A stretch of DNA of 64,000 bases from Tsukamurella pseudospumae (GTDB lineage Bacteria > Actinomycetota > Actinomycetes > Mycobacteriales > Mycobacteriaceae): positions 1-64,000 of the forward strand of contig NZ_LSRE01000009.1 in NCBI RefSeq assembly GCF_001575205.1, read 5' to 3'. The translations under genes were made by a program, and so were the position numbers. Shown piece by piece: positions 24,736-33,323 of this stretch (position 1 is its first letter; every line of letters begins with the position of its first letter). The notes under the pieces were generated by a model that did not search any database, had not been told where the DNA came from, and saw only the letters and a list, made by a program, of their open reading frames with translations.

Positions 24736-26367
24736 GTGAGACGGAGCGGTCGGGCACGCCACGGCACCGCCGCACTGGTCTCCGTCCTGCTCCTCGGCGT
24801 CGGCGGCGGGCTCGCCGCGTGCGGCGACAGCGCCGTGGCCGAGGTGCAGAAGATGCTCGACAGCTACACCTCGGCGATCGGGGAGGGCAAGGCCGTCGCC
24901 GCGGCGGCCGTCACGTCGTCGCCCGACGCGGCGGGTGGTGTCATCGGCCGCACCCTGCGCGACATGAACGCGCAGTCCGTGAAGGTGACCACGGCCAACG
25001 TGCAGCGCTACTCCGGCGGCAGCGCGACCTTCGACGTCAAGACGCACTGGAACTTCGGTGACGGGCGGGACTGGGACTACACCACCAAGGGCAGCGCGTC
25101 GCAGCTGTCCATCGGCTGGCGGATCTCCTGGGACCCGGCGGTGCTCGCGCCCGGGCTCACCCCGGACACCTCGATCCGGCAGATCCGCACCGACGCCAAG
25201 GCACCCAGGGTGTTCGCCGCGGACAAGTCGGACCTGATGTTCGCCGGCACCGTCCATCGCCTCACCGTCGACCCGAACAAGACCAAGAACCTCACCGACA
25301 GCCTGACGAGGGTCGCGAAGATCGTCTCGCCCGTCGCGCCGCTGGTCACCCCCGAGTCGCTCGCCGCGAAGGCCAAGGCGGATCCGGGGAAGCCCGTGCC
25401 CGTCCTCGACCTGCGCGACGACGACTTCGGCGTGCTCGGAGACAAGCTGACCGCCGTGCCCGGCCTGCAGGACACCCAGGCCCAGGACCTGCTCATCTCG
25501 AACCGACAACTGTTCTCGCCCCTCTTCGACGGGATCAAGGGCGCGTGGCAGGCGAACCGGGACGCGACCGCGGGTTGGGAGGTGCAGCTGCTCACGAACG
25601 GCAAGCCGCCCACCAAGATCGTCGGCTACCAGGGGCCGCCCGGACCGGACCTGCGCACCGCCATGGATCCCAAGGTCCAGCTCGACGTCGAGAACGCGGT
25701 TGTGCAACTGGGCCAGCCCGCCGCGATGGTCGTGGTCTCGGTCTCGACGGGGGCCGTGCTCGCCGCCGCGCAGAACACGCAGGCCAGCGCTGTCTCGACC
25801 GACTGGGCCCTCACCGGGCTGTCGACCACGGGGCCGGTCCTCGAGCCGCTGTACAGCGAGGTCAACGCCGCCGCGGGCAAGGACACCGGCAAGCAGGGCA
25901 AGCTGCTCGCGCCGCTCGGCATGGGCACCGATTTCGCCATGACCGGCGTGAAGACGGTGACCGCGGAACTGCCGGGGGCAGGCGGGCGCGGACCCGCGGA
26001 GCTCGGTGCCGACACCGTCAAGGCCACGCCGTTCGGCATGGCGATCTTCGCCGCGGCCATCGCGAAGGGGAAGACCACCGCGCCGTTCGTGGTGCAGGGC
26101 CAGACCGCGAAGCCCAGCGCTCCTATCGGTGACGTCGACGAGAAGATCCTCAAAGCCGTGCGCGCCAAGATGGACGCCACGGTCTCGCCGTCCGGCGACG
26201 GCGGCGACCTCGTCGCGACCAAGGCGAAGGGCCTCGTCGGCACCAACGGGCCGGAGGGCCCCGGCTGGTTCATCGGCTACCGCGGCGATCAGGCCTTCGC
26301 GATCATGGTCACTGGCGACCGCTCCGGCAGCGGATCGCTGCAGGTGGCCGGGGCGTACCTGAAGTAG
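24736..26367 (+). CDS. Penicillin-binding-protein-like lipoprotein lacking catalytic motifs
   Basis: The 543-aa protein has a lipoprotein signal with lipobox L-A-A-C (about residues 24-27), an NTF2-like MecA-N domain (about 30-150), a dimerisation-like region and a transpeptidase-like C-terminal domain. The motifs are missing. Where class B PBPs read P-G-S-x-x-K, this one reads T-G-P-x-x-E. No SxN is visible, and the KTG site reads T-K-A-K-G. It is therefore probably a non-catalytic scaffold or regulator of cell-wall synthesis rather than an enzyme. GTG 24736 has a GAGGGAGG site 4 bp upstream. Confidence 0.82.
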   Translation: MRRSGRARHGTAALVSVLLLGVGGGLAACGDSAVAEVQKMLDSYTSAIGEGKAVAAAAVTSSPDAAGGVIGRTLRDMNAQSVKVTTANVQRYSGGSATFDVKTHWNFGDGRDWDYTTKGSASQLSIGWRISWDPAVLAPGLTPDTSIRQIRTDAKAPRVFAADKSDLMFAGTVHRLTVDPNKTKNLTDSLTRVAKIVSPVAPLVTPESLAAKAKADPGKPVPVLDLRDDDFGVLGDKLTAVPGLQDTQAQDLLISNRQLFSPLFDGIKGAWQANRDATAGWEVQLLTNGKPPTKIVGYQGPPGPDLRTAMDPKVQLDVENAVVQLGQPAAMVVVSVSTGAVLAAAQNTQASAVSTDWALTGLSTTGPVLEPLYSEVNAAAGKDTGKQGKLLAPLGMGTDFAMTGVKTVTAELPGAGGRGPAELGADTVKATPFGMAIFAAAIAKGKTTAPFVVQGQTAKPSAPIGDVDEKILKAVRAKMDATVSPSGDGGDLVATKAKGLVGTNGPEGPGWFIGYRGDQAFAIMVTGDRSGSGSLQVAGAYLK

Positions 26368-26368
26368 C

Positions 26369-26773
26369 TCAGGCCTTCGCGCGGCGGGCGATCACGAGCT
26401 GCGCGACGGCGCGCCAGCCGAGCAGGAACAGGCCGAGCGCGATGGTGGCGACGATGACGAAGCTGACCTCGACGCCCTTCGACGTGAGCAGGCCCCGGGC
26501 GGTCATGCCGAAGGCCACCGTCGAGATCCAGATGATGACGCCCGCGGGGAAGACGCGCCCCGGGTAGAAGGTCTGCGCGCGCCCGGGCTCGTGGCCGCGC
26601 AGGGCGGCCAGCACGTAGGTGAAGGCCCAGCCCACGGCGAGGGCCAGCAGGAAGGGCCACGCGGTCTCGGCGAACCCGGCCGGCGAGAACGCCTCGTTGT
26701 GGTTGAACCGCCCGATCACGACGAACAGCAGCACGAAGACGACGTCGAGGACGGCGATGGCCGGAATGCGCAT
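26369..26773 (-). CDS. DUF3054-like four-helix membrane protein
   Basis: The 134-aa protein has four hydrophobic segments and the pattern of DUF3054 proteins: an early D-x-x-F-V-L-L-F-V-x-I-G-R-x-x-H-x-E motif and a central G-W motif. The function is unknown. ATG 26773 is preferred over an in-frame start 27 bp upstream because it places the first helix at the usual N-terminal position. It ends 1 bp from the stop of the convergent PBP-like gene. Confidence 0.8.
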   Translation of the reverse strand: MRIPAIAVLDVVFVLLFVVIGRFNHNEAFSPAGFAETAWPFLLALAVGWAFTYVLAALRGHEPGRAQTFYPGRVFPAGVIIWISTVAFGMTARGLLTSKGVEVSFVIVATIALGLFLLGWRAVAQLVIARRAKA

Positions 26774-26874
26774 GTGACCACGGTAGACGGTGCTCGGCAC
26801 GCGGTCGGGGCGCGGTCCTCCCAGACGCGCCCCGACCGGGCCTGACCCCCTCGCCCCCCTCCACTCCGGGGCGA

Positions 26875-26924
26875 TGTGAGCGTGCGGGTCGTCCGCTCAC
26901 AGGGACGACGATGCCCCGTCGTCC
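26875..26924 (-). terminator. Two adjacent hairpins after the flippase gene
   Basis: TGTGAGCG/CGCTCACA arms (26875-26901) and GGACGACG/CGTCGTCC arms (26903-26924) lie in the 193-bp gap downstream of the minus-strand flippase gene. Either could terminate it; no T-tract is obvious. Confidence 0.45.
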
Positions 26925-26966
26925 TTGAGAGCCGGTTGCAGCGCGCTAAAAGGGCAGGTGGGGGTG

Positions 26967-28232
26967 CTAACTCGGGCTGGTCGACGGTCCGCTGTCGCCC
27001 TCGGGGGCTTCGACCGTGCGATCGGCGTCCTGCGCGGGCCGGGTGCTGCCGGGCTTGCCGCTGCCGCCGGCCGCGTCGGGGTCGACGTCCAGGGTGGCGC
27101 GGTAGCTGCGGTATCCGACGACGATCACGATCCAGCCGACCACCACGACGAGGACGTAGCTGACCAGCCGGTACAGCAGGGTCGCCGTCAGTGCCGAGCT
27201 GGCGGGCATCCCCGCCAGCACGAGCGCGGGGACCAGCGCCGCCTCGACCAGCCCGAGGCCGCCCGGGATGGGGCTGACGGTGTTGACCAGCTTCGACGCG
27301 GCGTAGGCGCCGGCGAGCGCGGCGAGGCCGGGCGCGTCGCCGACGGCGTAGCAGGCGAACGCGAGGCAGGCCACGTCGGCGACCCAGTTGAACAGGGACC
27401 ACCCGAAGGCCTCGGCGCCGTAGCGGCGGCTCAGCTTCACGGCCTGCAGCTGGTCGAGGATCTCCTTCCAGCGGGCGAGCCAGGTGTCCTCCGGCTTGTT
27501 GCGCAGGTCGTTGATCCAGCGGATGAGCCGCGCCCCGACGACGTAGAGGCCGTCCGGGTGCGAGGCCACGTACTGCACCAGCACGATGAAGACCACGAGC
27601 ATCGCGACGGAGAACACCACGGAGTAGGGGCTGGTCTTGGCGCCGGCCAGCAGGCCGCCCGCGAGTCCGAGGACGGCGAGCCCCGCCGACATGAGCAGGC
27701 CGCTCATCACGATCTGCCAGGTCGCGATCACCGGCGAGGCGCCCCACATGCGGGTGCGCCGGTAGACCAGCGTCGGCGCGAGCACCTGCCCACCGGGCAG
27801 CGACTGCGAGACCGAGTTGGACGCCATCTGCAGGCTCAGCGCCTGCCGCTGCGTCACGGGCACGCCCGCGGACCGCAGCAGGGTACGCGTGACCTGGGCG
27901 AACGAGTCCATCGAGAAGAACACCGCGATGACGCAGGCGACGACCCACTCCCACCGGATGTGCTTGAGCTCGCGGACCGACTTCGACACTGTCGGCCAGA
28001 ACAGATACGCCTCGACGCCGAGGACGATCGCGAGGATCACCAGCAGGGTGCGCCGCACCCACTTCCAGCGCCGCCGGTTCAGCACCGGCCGTTTGCCGCC
28101 CTCGGCATCGGCCGTGATCGCCGCTGCGGCGTCGTCGGGCGTGTCCGCCCCGGTCGGACCGTCGACGTCCGCTCCCGGCGCCGCGGCCGGGTCCGGGCGA
28201 TCCGCCCGGTCGGCCGATTCACCTTCGCTCAT
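26967..28232 (-). CDS. YbhN / LPG-synthetase-TM-type integral membrane flippase-like protein
   Basis: The 421-aa protein has an acidic disordered head (about 1-45), then about eight membrane helices with the motif S-x-x-P-G-G-x-G-x-x-E (about residue 315) typical of the flippase domain of lysyl-phosphatidylglycerol synthases and YbhN proteins. The aminoacyltransferase half is absent, so it probably moves a lipid or another amphiphile across the membrane. A Pro/Ser/Asp-rich tail follows. The start is 34 bp from the divergent histidine-kinase start. Confidence 0.83.
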   Translation of the reverse strand: MSEGESADRADRPDPAAAPGADVDGPTGADTPDDAAAAITADAEGGKRPVLNRRRWKWVRRTLLVILAIVLGVEAYLFWPTVSKSVRELKHIRWEWVVACVIAVFFSMDSFAQVTRTLLRSAGVPVTQRQALSLQMASNSVSQSLPGGQVLAPTLVYRRTRMWGASPVIATWQIVMSGLLMSAGLAVLGLAGGLLAGAKTSPYSVVFSVAMLVVFIVLVQYVASHPDGLYVVGARLIRWINDLRNKPEDTWLARWKEILDQLQAVKLSRRYGAEAFGWSLFNWVADVACLAFACYAVGDAPGLAALAGAYAASKLVNTVSPIPGGLGLVEAALVPALVLAGMPASSALTATLLYRLVSYVLVVVVGWIVIVVGYRSYRATLDVDPDAAGGSGKPGSTRPAQDADRTVEAPEGDSGPSTSPS

Positions 28233-28266
28233 CGGCGCCAGCCTACTCACCGGTTAACGTGGGCAC

Positions 28267-29469
28267 ATGCAAGGCCTCGCTACCCGTCTACGGCGCGCCG
28301 AGTCCGCCGACGGGGCCACGTCCGACGGCGGGGATCCCCGCGCGCCGCTGTGGCGCGGCGCGCAGTGGTTCCGGGCACTGTCGGTGCTCTACGCCGTCGG
28401 CCGGCAGATCGACGAGGCGGACCGGTACCGGCACGTGGGCTGGAGCTGGGTGATGATCGGCGCCGTCGTAGTGGTGAGCCTGGTCGCCGGATTCGGCTAC
28501 GTGCGTGGATTCGGGCGGCACCGGTGGTTCGTGCTCGCCGAGTTCGCGGTCGCCGCGGTCCTGGCGCTGGGCACCGTCTGGGTGGCGTCGCCGGCGTTCA
28601 CCGCGCACAACCAGACCCTCCCGACCACACTGTGGCTCACCAATCCCGTGGTCTCCGCAGCGATCCTGTCCGGGCCGGTCGCGGGCGTGATCGGCGGCAT
28701 CGTCATCGCCGCGATCAACGCGATCTACCGCGGCACCTTCCCCGAGACGATCCTCCGCGACGCCAACTATCCCGTCTTCATGGCGGTGGGCCTGGGGATC
28801 GGCGTGGCCGCGCGCGTGGCCATTCGCTCGCAGGAGCAGCTGCGCGAGGCCGAGCGCGTCGCCGCGGAGGCCCGCGCCCGGGAGCGCCTCGCCCGGGAGG
28901 TGCACGACGGGGTGCTGCAGGCCCTCGCCTTCCTGGCCCGACGGTGCGCCGCCCTCGGCGGCCCCGGGACGGAGCTGGGCGCGCTGGGCGAGCTCGCGGC
29001 GCAGCAGGAGCGGGCGCTGCGCCGCCTGATCGCCGAGACGCCGGGCGGCACCGTCGAACCGGGGACAGCCGGCGACGGCGACCTGGTGGACCTGCGGGAG
29101 CTGCTGCGGCCGCTGGCGTCGTCGACCGTGACCCTCGCCGAGCCCGGCGGGGCGGTGACGCTGCCCGCCTCGACCGCGGCGGAGGTGACCGCGGCGGTCC
29201 GGAACGCTCTGGAGAACACCCTCCGGCACGCCGGTCCCGGGGCGCGGTCCTTCCTGCTGCTCGAGGATGTGGGCGACGCGGTCCTGGTGACCGTGCGCGA
29301 CGACGGTGCAGGCATCGCGCCGGGGCGCCTCGACGCCGCGCGCGCCGAGGGCAGACTGGGGGTGGCGGAGTCGATCGTCGGACGGATGCGTGAGCTGGGT
29401 GGGCGCGCGGAGTTGACGACCGGCGTGGACGAGGGAGTGGAATGGGAGCTATGGATACCCCGGACGTAG
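28267..29469 (+). CDS. NarL-type sensor histidine kinase (MacS-like)
   Basis: The 400-aa kinase has four to five N-terminal membrane segments (about residues 55-180), a HisKA_3 dimerisation helix with phospho-acceptor His in R-E-V-H-D-G-V-L-Q, and a HATPase domain with N-box N-x-L-E-N-x-x-R-H and G-box D-D-G-x-G-I. The N-terminal layout fits the MacS family with an intramembrane-type sensor, which in related actinobacteria responds to cell-surface stress. The response-regulator gene overlaps its 3' end by 28 bp. Confidence 0.88.
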   Translation: MQGLATRLRRAESADGATSDGGDPRAPLWRGAQWFRALSVLYAVGRQIDEADRYRHVGWSWVMIGAVVVVSLVAGFGYVRGFGRHRWFVLAEFAVAAVLALGTVWVASPAFTAHNQTLPTTLWLTNPVVSAAILSGPVAGVIGGIVIAAINAIYRGTFPETILRDANYPVFMAVGLGIGVAARVAIRSQEQLREAERVAAEARARERLAREVHDGVLQALAFLARRCAALGGPGTELGALGELAAQQERALRRLIAETPGGTVEPGTAGDGDLVDLRELLRPLASSTVTLAEPGGAVTLPASTAAEVTAAVRNALENTLRHAGPGARSFLLLEDVGDAVLVTVRDDGAGIAPGRLDAARAEGRLGVAESIVGRMRELGGRAELTTGVDEGVEWELWIPRT

Positions 29470-30116
29470 CCGCGAACGCGGACATCTCCGTACTGGTGGT
29501 GGACGACCACCCGATGTGGCGCGACGCGGTCGCGCGCGACCTCGAGGCCCGCGGATTCGTCGTCGCGGGGACGGCGGACTCGGTGGCCGCCGCGGGGCGG
29601 ATCGCCGGTGCGGTGCAGCCGCGGGTCGTGCTGATGGACATGTCGCTGCCCGACGGCGACGGCGCCGCGGGTACCGCGCTGGTGCTGGCCGCGGCACCGA
29701 AGGCCCAGGTGCTGATCCTGTCCGCGTCGGACGAGCGCGACGACGTTGTCGAGGCCGTGAAGGCCGGGGCCTGCGGCTACCTCGTCAAGAGCGCCTCCGC
29801 CGACGAGCTGGTCGCAGCCGTGCACGCCACTGCGGCCGGGCAACCGGTCTTCACGCCCGGCCTCGCGGGGCTGGTGCTGGGGGAGTTCCGGCGGATGGCC
29901 GCGGCGCCGGAGCCGACGCCCGCCGCGGCGCTCACGCCGCGCGAGACGGAGGTGCTGCGCCTGGTGGCGAAGGGCCTGTCCGCCAAGCAGATCGCCACCC
30001 GGCTGCACCTGAGCCACCGCACCGTCGAGAACCACGTGCAGGCCACGCTCCGCAAGCTCCAGCTGGGTAACCGTGTGGAGCTGGCCCGCTACGCGTTGGA
30101 GAACGGGCTGGATTGA
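29442..30116 (+). CDS. NarL/LuxR-family response regulator
   Basis: The 224-aa regulator has a receiver domain (about 12-130) with acidic pocket V-V-D-D-H, phospho-acceptor Asp in L-M-D-M-S-L-P and Lys in Y-L-V-K-S. A LuxR HTH (about 162-220) with L-T-P-R-E-x-E-V-L and K-Q-I-A-x-R-L follows. It overlaps the histidine kinase, so both are made from one mRNA. A GAGGGAG site supports ATG 29442; a second ATG lies 9 bp downstream. A degraded relative of its HTH appears about 360 bp further on. Confidence 0.93.
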   Translation: MGAMDTPDVAANADISVLVVDDHPMWRDAVARDLEARGFVVAGTADSVAAAGRIAGAVQPRVVLMDMSLPDGDGAAGTALVLAAAPKAQVLILSASDERDDVVEAVKAGACGYLVKSASADELVAAVHATAAGQPVFTPGLAGLVLGEFRRMAAAPEPTPAAALTPRETEVLRLVAKGLSAKQIATRLHLSHRTVENHVQATLRKLQLGNRVELARYALENGLD

Positions 30117-30473
30117 AGCGGGTGCGGCGGCGCGGCGGCGCGCGAGCGGGTGCGCAGAGGCGGGATGTGCTGGCGCGCAAAGCAACGGCCCATCGCGATC
30201 ATCGGACTCTCCGATCTTGACCGGTTCGGACAATGACGGCAGAGGCGCCGATCAGGCCGTCCAGCAAGATGTTCGGCGTCCAGCGTCTCGGTCATCTGGG
30301 GGCTGTGAGACCTCCGAGTCTGCACGGATCGATCCGTGCTCGATTCCGTGGGTGGCTACCTCCAGGAGGGATTCCTCAGGGGCAGAAGCCGCCGGATCTG
30401 TAGGTGATGTGCGTCGGTCGCGGATGTGGCGGCCGGGTACCGACGCGCGGTTGTCCGAATCGGTCAGGAACCG
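30117..30473. other. Non-coding interval with an imperfect inverted repeat
   Basis: No frame here shows coding character. Bases 30219-30233 and 30451-30465 are inverted repeats with one mismatch in 15, enclosing 217 bp. The right arm lies just before a LuxR-HTH remnant. The pair may be the ends of a small decayed element or trace of rearrangement. Confidence 0.4.
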
Positions 30474-30560
30474 AGAGTCGCGTGGTCGAGGTGCCGCGCC
30501 TGGTGACGAAGGGCCTGTCCGCCACGCAGATTGCGACCCTTCTGCATCTGACGCCGGTTC
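30474..30560 (+). pseudogene. Remnant of a LuxR-type HTH coding segment
   Basis: Translation of this stretch gives VVEVPRLVTKGLSATQIATL, clearly related to the HTH of the response regulator 500 bp upstream (EVLRLVAKGLSAKQIATRL). Long runs of the DNA are identical. No receiver domain or usable start is attached, and similarity breaks off before the recognition helix ends. It is best read as a partial duplication or the leftover of a second regulator. Confidence 0.65.
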
Positions 30561-30561
30561 A

Positions 30562-31059
30562 TCACCGCAACTGCTCGACCGCCAGAGCACTCATCCGTTC
30601 CAGGGTCGGAACGATCGCGCGGTTGAGGAAGGCGATCGCCGGGCGGGCGAAGGGTCTGCCCAGCGCGGTGAAGTCGATGCCGGCGCGGTAGTGGATCCGG
30701 CAGCGGGTTTCGTCCACCGCCTCGAACGTGACCCGCTCCATGAAGCTGGAGAAGAAGCGCGGCCGGAACGAGGTGGCGGTGAACGACCACAGGCGGTTCT
30801 CCTCCCAGGCCACGAATCGTTCCTCGAGGCTGCCGAGGCCGTAGAGGAAGGTGACGGTGCGCGTCGACCCCACGCCGTGCTCGGGGTCCGACGTGGGCGT
30901 GACCGCCGTGACGAACCAGCCCAGCCAGCGGGTGCCGCCGCGGTTGTCCTTGAAGACCTCGAACGCCGCCTCCACCGGCGCAGGGCAGTCGTGCACGTAG
31001 TCGACCGTGTAGGGCGCCGTGTCCGCGAACTCAGGTGGTTGCTGCGTCGTCTTGGCCAC
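30562..31059 (-). CDS. SRPBCC (START/Bet v1-like) family protein
   Basis: The 165-aa protein has the SRPBCC helix-grip pattern, with an early V-D-Y-V-H-D-C-P-A-P-V-E strand-turn, a central beta sheet and a long C-terminal helix (about 130-165). The family binds hydrophobic ligands or mediates polyketide and lipid metabolism; the ligand is unknown. GTG 31059 has an AAAGGG site 6 bp upstream; an ATG 51 bp further upstream in the same frame lacks one. Confidence 0.8.
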   Translation of the reverse strand: MAKTTQQPPEFADTAPYTVDYVHDCPAPVEAAFEVFKDNRGGTRWLGWFVTAVTPTSDPEHGVGSTRTVTFLYGLGSLEERFVAWEENRLWSFTATSFRPRFFSSFMERVTFEAVDETRCRIHYRAGIDFTALGRPFARPAIAFLNRAIVPTLERMSALAVEQLR

Positions 31060-31137
31060 GATCGGCCCTTTCACGTCGGTGCCCGCGGTGCGGGGCGTTG
31101 CCGCCACCATAGCGATCGTCTCGCGTGTGCACCGGCG

Positions 31138-33267
31138 TCACGGCCGAGCGGGTCGGGTCCCCACGAGCTTCGCGGTCACAGCCTGCGGACGCAGGTCCAG
31201 GCGGCGGAGGAGCTGCGCGTTGAGCGCCACCACCACCGTCGAGAGCGACATCAGGATCGCGCCCACCGACATGGGCAGCACGAAACCGATCGGTGCGAGC
31301 ACTCCGGCGGCGAGCGGGACCGAGATCAGGTTGTATCCCGCCGCCCACCACAGGTTCTGCTGCATCTTGCGGTACGAGGCCCGCGACAGCTCGATCACCG
31401 ACAGCACGGACCGGGGGTCGTCGCTCGCGAGGATGACGCCCGCGGAGGCGATCGCCACGTCGGTGCCCGCGCCGATGGCCAGGCCCACGTCCGCCTGCGC
31501 CAGCGCCGGCGCGTCGTTGACGCCGTCGCCGACCATCGCGACCCGCCGGCCCTCGTGCTGCAGCTCGGCGACCGTGGCCGCCTTGTCCTCCGGGCGCACG
31601 CCGGCGAAGACGCGGTCGATCCCGAGGTCGTCGGCGACGGTGCGGGCCACGGCTTCCGCGTCGCCGGTGATCATGACCACCTGGATCCCGAGGGCGTGCA
31701 GCGCGTCGACGGCCTCGCGGGACTCCGGCCGCACCTCGTCCGCCAACGCCAGCGCGCCGAGCACGTCGCCGTCGCGGAGCACGTGCAGGATGATCGCGCC
31801 GTGCGCGCGCCAGGCGTTCGCGACCGGAAGTTCCTGCGCGCCTTCCTCGGCGAGCAGGTGCGGGCCGCCGACGCGGATCGTCGCACGGTCGACCGTCGCC
31901 GTGACGCCCACGGCCGGAGAGCTGCTGAAGTCGGTGGCGGCGGGCACCGTCAGGCCGCGGTCCGCGGCGGCGCGGATGATCGCGCGGGCCAGCGGGTGCT
32001 CGCTATCGGCCTCCGCCGCGGCGGCGAGGGTGAGGACGGCGTCGTCGTCGCCCGACACCGCACTGATCTCGGTGACGGTCGGCTCGCCCCGCGTGAGGGT
32101 GCCGGTCTTGTCGAACAGCACGGCGTCGACGGTGCGCATGCTCTCGAGTGCCAGCCGATCCTTCACCAGCACACCGCCCTTCGCCGCGCGCTCGGTGGCG
32201 ATGCTGACCACCAGCGGAATCGCCAGACCCAGTGCGTGGGGGCACGCGATCACCAGCACCGTGATGGTGCGGACCACGGCGTCGTCGGGCATCCCCAGCG
32301 CCGACCACACGGCCGCCGTGATCGCGGCCGCGCCCAGCGCGAACCAGAACAGCCAGCCCGCGGCGCGGTCGGCCAGCCGCTGGGCGCGGGAGGTCGAGTT
32401 CTGCGCCTGGGCGACCAGCCGGCCGATGCCGGCGAGGGCGGTGTCGTCGCCGATCGCCGTGACCCGCACGCGCAGACCGGAATCGGTGGCGACGGTGCCC
32501 GCCGTAACGGGATCGCCGAGGGTCCGCTCGACGGTGCGCGACTCGCCGGTGATCATCGACTCGTCCAGCGCCGCAGTACCGTCCACGACGACGCCGTCCG
32601 CGGGGACCGAGCCGCCCGGGCGCACCACCACGACATCGCCCACGCGCAGCTCCGACGGTGCGACGGTGACGATGGTGGCCCCGTCGACCCGCTCCGCCTC
32701 GTCCGGCAGGAGCGCGGCGAGCGAGTCCAGCGCGGAGGTGGTCTGCGCGAGCGAGCGCATCTCGATCCAGTGGCCCAGCAGCATGATCACAATGAGAAGC
32801 GCCAGCTCCCACCAGAAGTCGAGCTGGTGGTCGAGGATGCTCAGCGAGGCGCCCCAGGACGCGACGAAGGCGACGGTGATCGCCAGCCCGATCAGCAGCA
32901 TCATGCCGGGCTTGCGGGCCTTGATCTCCGAGACGGCCCCCGTCAGGAAGGGCTTGCCGCCCCACACGTACATGACGGTGCCGAGCGCCGGCGAGACCCA
33001 CCGCAGACCGGGTACGTCCGGGAGTGAGTAGCCCAGGATCATCGCGAACATGTCCGACAGCGCGACCGTCGGAACGGCGAGCACCAACATGATCCGGAAC
33101 AGTCGCCGGAACTGCGCGACGTGGTCGCCGTGGCCTGCATGGCCACCGTGGCCGGAGTGGTCCATCCCGGGCATGGCTGCCATGTCGTGCCCGGGCATGT
33201 CGTGCCCCGTGTGCGCCGTCATGTCGTGTGCGGCGTGCGTGGTGCCGGCGCCGTGGTCGTGTTCCAT
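31138..33267 (-). CDS. copB: Heavy-metal P1B-type ATPase, CopB-like copper exporter
   Basis: The 709-aa P-type ATPase begins with a His/Met-rich metal-binding tail (about 1-50). The membrane metal site is C-P-H rather than C-P-C, the hallmark of the CopB (P1B-3) subgroup. Other motifs are D-K-T-G-T-L-T for phosphorylation, T-G-E-S in the actuator domain, H-P (S-E-H-P-L) in the nucleotide domain and G-D-G-V-N-D. It probably exports copper ions from the cytosol. A CsoR-like palindrome lies 12 bp before the ATG, suggesting copper-induced expression. Confidence 0.93.
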   Translation of the reverse strand: MEHDHGAGTTHAAHDMTAHTGHDMPGHDMAAMPGMDHSGHGGHAGHGDHVAQFRRLFRIMLVLAVPTVALSDMFAMILGYSLPDVPGLRWVSPALGTVMYVWGGKPFLTGAVSEIKARKPGMMLLIGLAITVAFVASWGASLSILDHQLDFWWELALLIVIMLLGHWIEMRSLAQTTSALDSLAALLPDEAERVDGATIVTVAPSELRVGDVVVVRPGGSVPADGVVVDGTAALDESMITGESRTVERTLGDPVTAGTVATDSGLRVRVTAIGDDTALAGIGRLVAQAQNSTSRAQRLADRAAGWLFWFALGAAAITAAVWSALGMPDDAVVRTITVLVIACPHALGLAIPLVVSIATERAAKGGVLVKDRLALESMRTVDAVLFDKTGTLTRGEPTVTEISAVSGDDDAVLTLAAAAEADSEHPLARAIIRAAADRGLTVPAATDFSSSPAVGVTATVDRATIRVGGPHLLAEEGAQELPVANAWRAHGAIILHVLRDGDVLGALALADEVRPESREAVDALHALGIQVVMITGDAEAVARTVADDLGIDRVFAGVRPEDKAATVAELQHEGRRVAMVGDGVNDAPALAQADVGLAIGAGTDVAIASAGVILASDDPRSVLSVIELSRASYRKMQQNLWWAAGYNLISVPLAAGVLAPIGFVLPMSVGAILMSLSTVVVALNAQLLRRLDLRPQAVTAKLVGTRPARP

Positions 33268-33278
33268 GACGCCGACGA

Positions 33279-33297
33279 TATACCCCTAGGGGGTATA
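33279..33297 (-). promoter_or_regulatory. CsoR-family-like operator upstream of copB
   Basis: The 19-nt sequence TATACCCCTAGGGGGTATA is almost perfectly palindromic and matches the ATACCCC-x-GGGGTAT pattern bound by CsoR-type metal repressors. It sits immediately before the copB start. No csoR gene is present in the window, so the repressor must be encoded elsewhere. Confidence 0.7.
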
Positions 33298-33323
33298 GAT
33301 CAAGGGCGGTCTCGCACAGCCGA

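Noticed and set aside
30404-30691. 95-codon plus-strand frame containing the LuxR-like segment
   Set aside because: Only about 25 residues resemble an HTH, the flanks do not, and the frame overlaps the SRPBCC gene; treated as a remnant.
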